From NCBI RefSeq assembly GCF_037042905.1, contig NC_087247.1, positions 58,675,920 through 58,739,919 of the forward strand: a stretch of 64,000 nt of DNA, written 5' to 3'. How positions within the stretch are numbered: the first letter of the stretch is position 1; each line of letters begins with the position of its first letter. The notes under the pieces were generated by a model. It searched no databases, was not told the origin of the DNA, and saw only the letters and a program-made list of their open reading frames with translations. Positions 58,456 to 64,000 of the stretch are shown here, in pieces. Both the position numbers and the translations under genes were made by a program. Source of the stretch: Lytechinus pictus. Lineage: Eukaryota > Echinodermata > Echinoidea > Temnopleuroida > Toxopneustidae.

Positions 58456-61400
58456 TGTTAGGGCGAACTTCCCCTTTAAGACAGAATAACTCCAAGATAA
58501 AAAGATGCTGATGAATCTCATTCTTTAAAGACAGACACCTTTGAGACAATAGCTTGGCTCCAGATGATTAAAGTGTCAAGGTTAAGTTCTTATATTGGCT
58601 GTGATGTATTGTAGTAAAACAATTCCAGTGGAAAACAGTAGAGCCTTGTATAAGGAAATCAGTTGGATGAGAAAGGAATTTATTAATTAGACTACGGTCA
58701 AGCTGACTCATAAAATCTTCATTATTTCCTGTAAAGGAAATTCAAACCACTATAAAGACTTTTTTGAAGTTTTAATTCACTTAATAATAAGTCAGTTAAT
58801 ATGTCATGTATGTCTCAAATGAATTGAGATGTCTAGTGTAATTTTTTTTGGGAGAAAACCAAACCTGTTATCACTGAGACTCATATTATTCAAGTAAGAG
58901 TTTTAAAATGTGTTAACAAAAAAATTGCACTTATAGAGTGAAACAAATGTTTAACGGGATAATAAAAGGGCTACTCCTTTCGAATACAAAATCTAGAGAT
59001 CTCTTATCGTAATCAATCAGGTAAAACAGACATCGAGAACGGGGTTCATCTTGTAATTTTTTTAAAGGTTATTCAGCGTTAAGATTTGAAACCATTTGAA
59101 GAGCGATATCACGTACCCAACATCCACATAAGACAAACAGGAAGGGTATATCCCACCTGATATAAAGGAAATACATTCAGGAAGCCAATTCTCACCTCTT
59201 CAACACAATTCAACAAAATCTATCCAAAAATACAGTTTATGAACTTATCCCCATAGCGAGGCTTTATCCTGAAGTAAACCTGGAAGAAGAACGTGACAGG
59301 GTAACTTGTTTGCTAAGGACAAGAAGGACTTAATATACCCGCTTTTCTCACAGTCATGGCCTTCTTGCTTTTAAACCAACTTAAGTAACCAATTAATATC
59401 ATAAAGGAAGGAAGGACTTTTCTTTATTCTGACAGAATGTCTGCACTACTATGAAAAAATTACCAGTCAAGGTTGTGTTTTAGTATCATAAATTGATTTT
59501 TAAAAAGATTATCCTGCACATTCCTTTATCATTTTGTCTTTTGGTTTTATTTTTCATCTTCACTTTTTTCTATCTAATGTTTTTTTCTTTTCCCTTTCAT
59601 TTATGTTAAATGGGATATACCGATATATAAATTGCTTATGCTCACCATACTTCATGAATAAGAATTTAGTTTTAATGATGATAGACTCGTCATTATTTTT
59701 TACCGTGTGATGGACAACCATGATGCTGGAGATTAATTTACATGCAATATGTACTGTACATATTTTTACTGTAGTCAGGTTTATCACATTTGTCACATTC
59801 ATTTCTAAGAACTACAAGTTAATTTGATTTCCACTGTGTTCATTCTACTCAATAGATACTGGCCCTGTAACTCTCATCAATCATCTTTTATGATTTTCAA
59901 TTTCAATAAAAAATTACAGAAATAGACGTAAAGGTGTTTGAGGTGGCATGTAGGTCAGCGTCCACTCCTAGACATGATGAAAGGATGGTCTGGGTCAGGG
60001 TGAGTCCTAGGGGACTGAAATAAGAGACAGTCAATTAGAAAAGATGATATAATTGTTACCCTATAGGTAAGGACATTCTTCCATAGAAGATTATTCTGGA
60101 TAATCAGTTCACCATTTCAAACTATTGAGATATCTTTAGTTGTGTTGTGTATGTCATATGATAGTTGTGATTTTTTTTCCTCACATGCATATATAATTTA
60201 CTGGGAAAGGATAAATATTAGGGAGTTTAATGGTTTTTAACCAGTTTTATTTTAATTACCATAGATTAAAAAGCAACAGTTGAAATATTTTCAAACACAT
60301 AGTTGATTATATGATTGCTGATGTGCATATTCTATATCTACTTTTATCAATGAATACTCTTCTGTCCCACATGATTTCCAGCACATGTATACATTTTTTC
60401 TTATCAATTTTTAACACTTAAGTAAATATGCTGCTTTACTCTTAATACTTGAAGATAATACTACTGATATTGAAAAGAATGTATTGTTACATTTGCCCTT
60501 TTCATCTTTAAGATTATGGAAATATCTAAAGAACCTTATGATGGGTCCCATCTTGAATCCTAACAAAAGGGCATATAAAGTTAGTCAACTACTGTTCATC
60601 AAATGTAGCTTGTGTTATAGGGGAGACAGCCAATTATTACAAATCTTTCTTTGAAAGTGAGAGATATATTCTCATGGGATGTGAATATGATGATGAGGTG
60701 CAAAAGGAAAGACATTGTCACCCACTCAGTATTGTGACTCCTGTATATCAAGAGAGAATATGAATATTAATACTCTGTAGGTCTATGTACTTAATTTAAC
60801 AATAATTCCTTTCGTCATATTAGTTATGGATAGATTAAAGGAATCTGTAGGAGATATATATTTGTTTTGTTTACAATGATTCTGCTATATATGGCATACT
60901 TTCACATAATTAACCATCATATCAGAGGTAATGGGTGGTTACTTTTGTGCTTTTTTAGGAGGGGGATATTTGACATTTGAGGTGTAACAGCTAAATATTA
61001 ATCTCCCTTCAAACCTTATTATGCCAAATATTTAAAATGAATTTCACCTCATTGTCAACAATTCTATTGTTAAAACATGATGTGGGTGAGTTCATATTCC
61101 TGTTTCCAGCCATATTACATTGATTGAAATAAACAATTGGCAATGTGTGCTGTAGAGAATATCCTCTTGGGTATAAGAGGGAAGGAGACACTTAGGTGAG
61201 ATGGGGGAATTTTTACTTGGTGCCAGGAACTTTAGATCATTGAGTAGTACTATCTATGAATTTGATATTCTTGGTTATGAAATGATATGATTGACAGACA
61301 AATACTTTTTGACAATGCCACTTCCATTTTGACACATACAAGTTTCTGTATTTTACAGATTATTTTCTTCATCTATCACATGGGTTTTTCTTTATTTGAT

Positions 61401-64000
61401 TCAGTGCGTACATTTTCCAAGTGGCACTGACCACAGTTTTTACTATTATTTGTTATTGATTCATATTTTTTTCACATTATTAGGTAATACTTTAGTGCTG
61501 ATCGTGTACTTTTGAGTGGATACCTATTACAGTTACATGAATTATAAAAAGACTTGGTATTTATTATATTTTATTCAACATTATGTTGATAGAAGGTGCA
61601 AAATCAACCTGGGTGTCCCTTTCATGTCCATTATTATCTCATTTTCCTTATTTCATAACCTCTTACTTTTTTGTTGCATGTTTTATTAAAGAAAATGAAC
61701 TTCTGTTATTGCGGTTGTCAGTCTGTCTAATGCTTGGAATGGCCTTCCCCTTTGAAATATGTAAAATTAATAAAACCTCTAAAGGAGAAATTCCAACACG
61801 TGAATGGACACGATCCAAAAAATAATTCTGGAAGTGTGAAAGTTTGTTAATCACTGTCAGTGTGTGTATGATTGAAACCTTTTGCTTGTGAGTTTAGTCA
61901 GAATATTTTTGGCTTGAGATGATTTCTCTAGTCAGGAATGAAGAGAAAAATAAAAGATAGATAGGAGGAAGCAGGTGGGACTAAGTGCTGAGAGAAGGGG
62001 GAAGGAAGGAATGAGTATTGGTCACAAAGGGGTGGGATGAACACAAATAATAAAACAATGAAACAGACTAAGGAAGGAGATTGTTAAGAAGTCTATAGTG
62101 ATGGACCTTTATTTATTAAAATAACCCTCCTTTTTGTCTTGTGTTTTGTGGTTATTCCTTACATCAATTTCTCAGGGATAGTCTTTAAAAGTACAATATA
62201 GTAAGTGTGTAATCTATTGAAAATAATTAAAGGATGCAGACAACCAAATGGAAAATTATATGAAAAGGGTTTTAAGGCCTGAGCAGCAGCTTTGAAATGC
62301 ACTTCACAAATAATTATGGCATTTTTACAGTGTTACTTTGAATCATTAGTTTGTGATTAGAAAGTTATTGAATGTGGCAGATAAAGGTTGGGCTGCATAC
62401 AAACCCCATCTATTCCCTATAAGATATCTAACAGTTTGTCATTACATATTTATCAAAGTGTTATCACGTTGTCTTGAAATTATAGTGGTTAAAACATTTT
62501 GCAGTTACAGAGAATTGAATGACGTGAATGTGGTAAGACAAATGATAATCTGATCAATATTGTTTGATTATTCACTGAGGTGAAATGTTCAGCTTATCAC
62601 ATCAAATTCACAAGCTTTCATGTAAAAAAAATCTGCAATGAAAATGGGACAAATTTGCTTTGATGTATTAAAAATGTTATCTTTTTACAATTTAGCCTCA
62701 GTATAAATTGAAATATATCACCAAAATAAGTATTTTTATTTTCATCTATGATATTTATATAATAAGGGTCTATCAGCTTGTAAGACAGTCAAACACTTTT
62801 CATTCTTGGCATCAATGTCTTGAATTATAACAAATTCATGTAGCTCTATAGATTGTAGGGGGATCTTGCGGTAAGGGGTAAGGACTGCATTGAATTTAAA
62901 GATGATGACAAAAGAACTGGTCATTAACTATTACAGGAGGAGATGATTTGTCTTGGGAGACGGAAGGAAACACTCACAAAAGTATTTGATATGAAAGGAT
63001 ATTTACCCTTTGATGATCAGGATGAATGAACTAGGCAAAAAACAAAACATAATTCACAGAGGTCTCAACATTTACTTTTAGTAAGTCTGTAATGTCTGTA
63101 TTTTGTTTATTCATCTTTCATATTTCTTTCCTAGAATTTGTTTATTTTCACCATTCCAGCCCCTTAGGCTTTCATTCTTGCATCATACAAATTTCCATAT
63201 TATCAGTCACTTCTTTTGATTAACATAATCCACTTCTTTACTTTCTTATGATTTCTTACTAATGTTATATGAATGGGAGAGGTTGACAACTCTGTAGGCC
63301 TATATAAAAAGGTAAATTTGAAAGTTTCTTGGTATGACAAGATAATTTTTTTTATGTTGTTTGTCAATGTTTTGAGCATAAAAATATAGACTTAGTTGAA
63401 GGTAGATTGAAAAAAAAAAGTAAATAAATTCAAAGCCAAATCATGTTAGTCAGGAAGAATAGGCCTACAGTGATTTTATATTGGTTGTAAACTATAACTT
63501 AATGTTCATTTAAACATTGTATTTTATACATCTAATTTGCACATATAGCTTTGATATAGAGATTCCAACTGTAGACTTTATTCATTCTGGATTTAACTCT
63601 TTACTGCGGTTTGATAGCAAAGTAAGAACAGGATTTTGTTGCAAGGGAGGGTAGAAAAGGAAGTGGCTCCCAGACATAGGGTAATTAGTACAGAGAGGAT
63701 GAGTTTCTTATATTCTGCAACAAGGAACAATTCATTTGGGAGATCAATATAAATTAATTCAAAATGTCCACTTTTCAGACTGAAATCAATCACAACTGTG
63801 CTGAATATTCAACTTGAGAGGGGGTTTATTTCTAAGATTTTTCACTTATACTTTCTTTAATCCAAGCTGACTGTTTCTTGCTTCAGTGTCTGACTAATTT
63901 CATGTTTGCTCTGTTAATGGCAGTTTGTGAGAAATAGGATTTCTTATTTTTGAAAAAAAATCATATATTACTAAATTTAAAGAATAAAGATAGTTTAGTC
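58456..64000. other. Intergenic to window end, no gene recognised
   Basis: AT-rich, with only short frames lacking domains or splice context. No confident repeat family was resolved. Confidence 0.4.

Overview
This window is AT-rich metazoan DNA, most likely from an echinoderm and probably a sea urchin. The basis is a cluster of genes for secreted NTR-domain proteins of the TIMP/tensilin type, together with dense small DNA transposons, tRNA-headed SINEs and a long foldback element of the kind known from sea urchins. The species call is inference. No bacterial gene structure, rRNA or CRISPR array was seen.

The only recognisable protein-coding content is a head-to-tail array of four TIMP/tensilin-like genes, all on the minus strand. 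They share a four-exon design with intron phases 1, 1 and 0. Gene 1 (about 1.76-6.79 kb) carries two in-frame stops and a duplicated promoter plus first exon. Gene 2 (11.96-26.32 kb) is intact, but its third intron has grown to 10.3 kb through nested transposons. Gene 3 (33.58-35.75 kb) and gene 4 (43.18-45.61 kb) are compact and intact and have C-terminal tails. Genes 1 and 2 form one subfamily: CX3C at the N-terminus, short C-terminus, and a related 3' flank. Genes 3 and 4 form the other: CX2C at the N-terminus, a proline/asparagine-containing tail, and a related upstream promoter block. None has the CXC N-terminus that classical TIMPs use to chelate the metalloproteinase zinc. A matrix-binding, tensilin-like role is therefore at least as likely as protease inhibition.

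Layout: 0.7-1.1 kb, probable 3' flank of gene 1; 1.76-6.9 kb, gene 1 with a Tc1/mariner-type MITE in intron 1; 8.25-11.5 kb, a TA-flanked MITE, the probable displaced 3' end of gene 2, an hAT-type element, a near-perfect 316-bp hairpin and TA microsatellites; 11.96-26.4 kb, gene 2, whose intron 3 holds a TTCG/CGAA tandem repeat, a piggyBac-like element, a tandem-repeat element rich in nuclear-receptor half-sites, a SINE, a 4.9-kb foldback nested inside another MITE, and a small MITE, while intron 2 holds a small hairpin element and a truncated LINE; 27.5-29.4 kb, two SINEs, a Helitron-like element and a MITE; 33.6-45.6 kb, genes 3 and 4 separated by a 1.6-kb Helitron-like element and a MITE-in-MITE; 46-64 kb, no gene I can support, only scattered MITEs, a second Helitron-like copy and a LINE tail.

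Exon boundaries were read by hand from splice consensus, reading-frame continuity and comparison of the four paralogs. They agree closely, but no transcript evidence was available.
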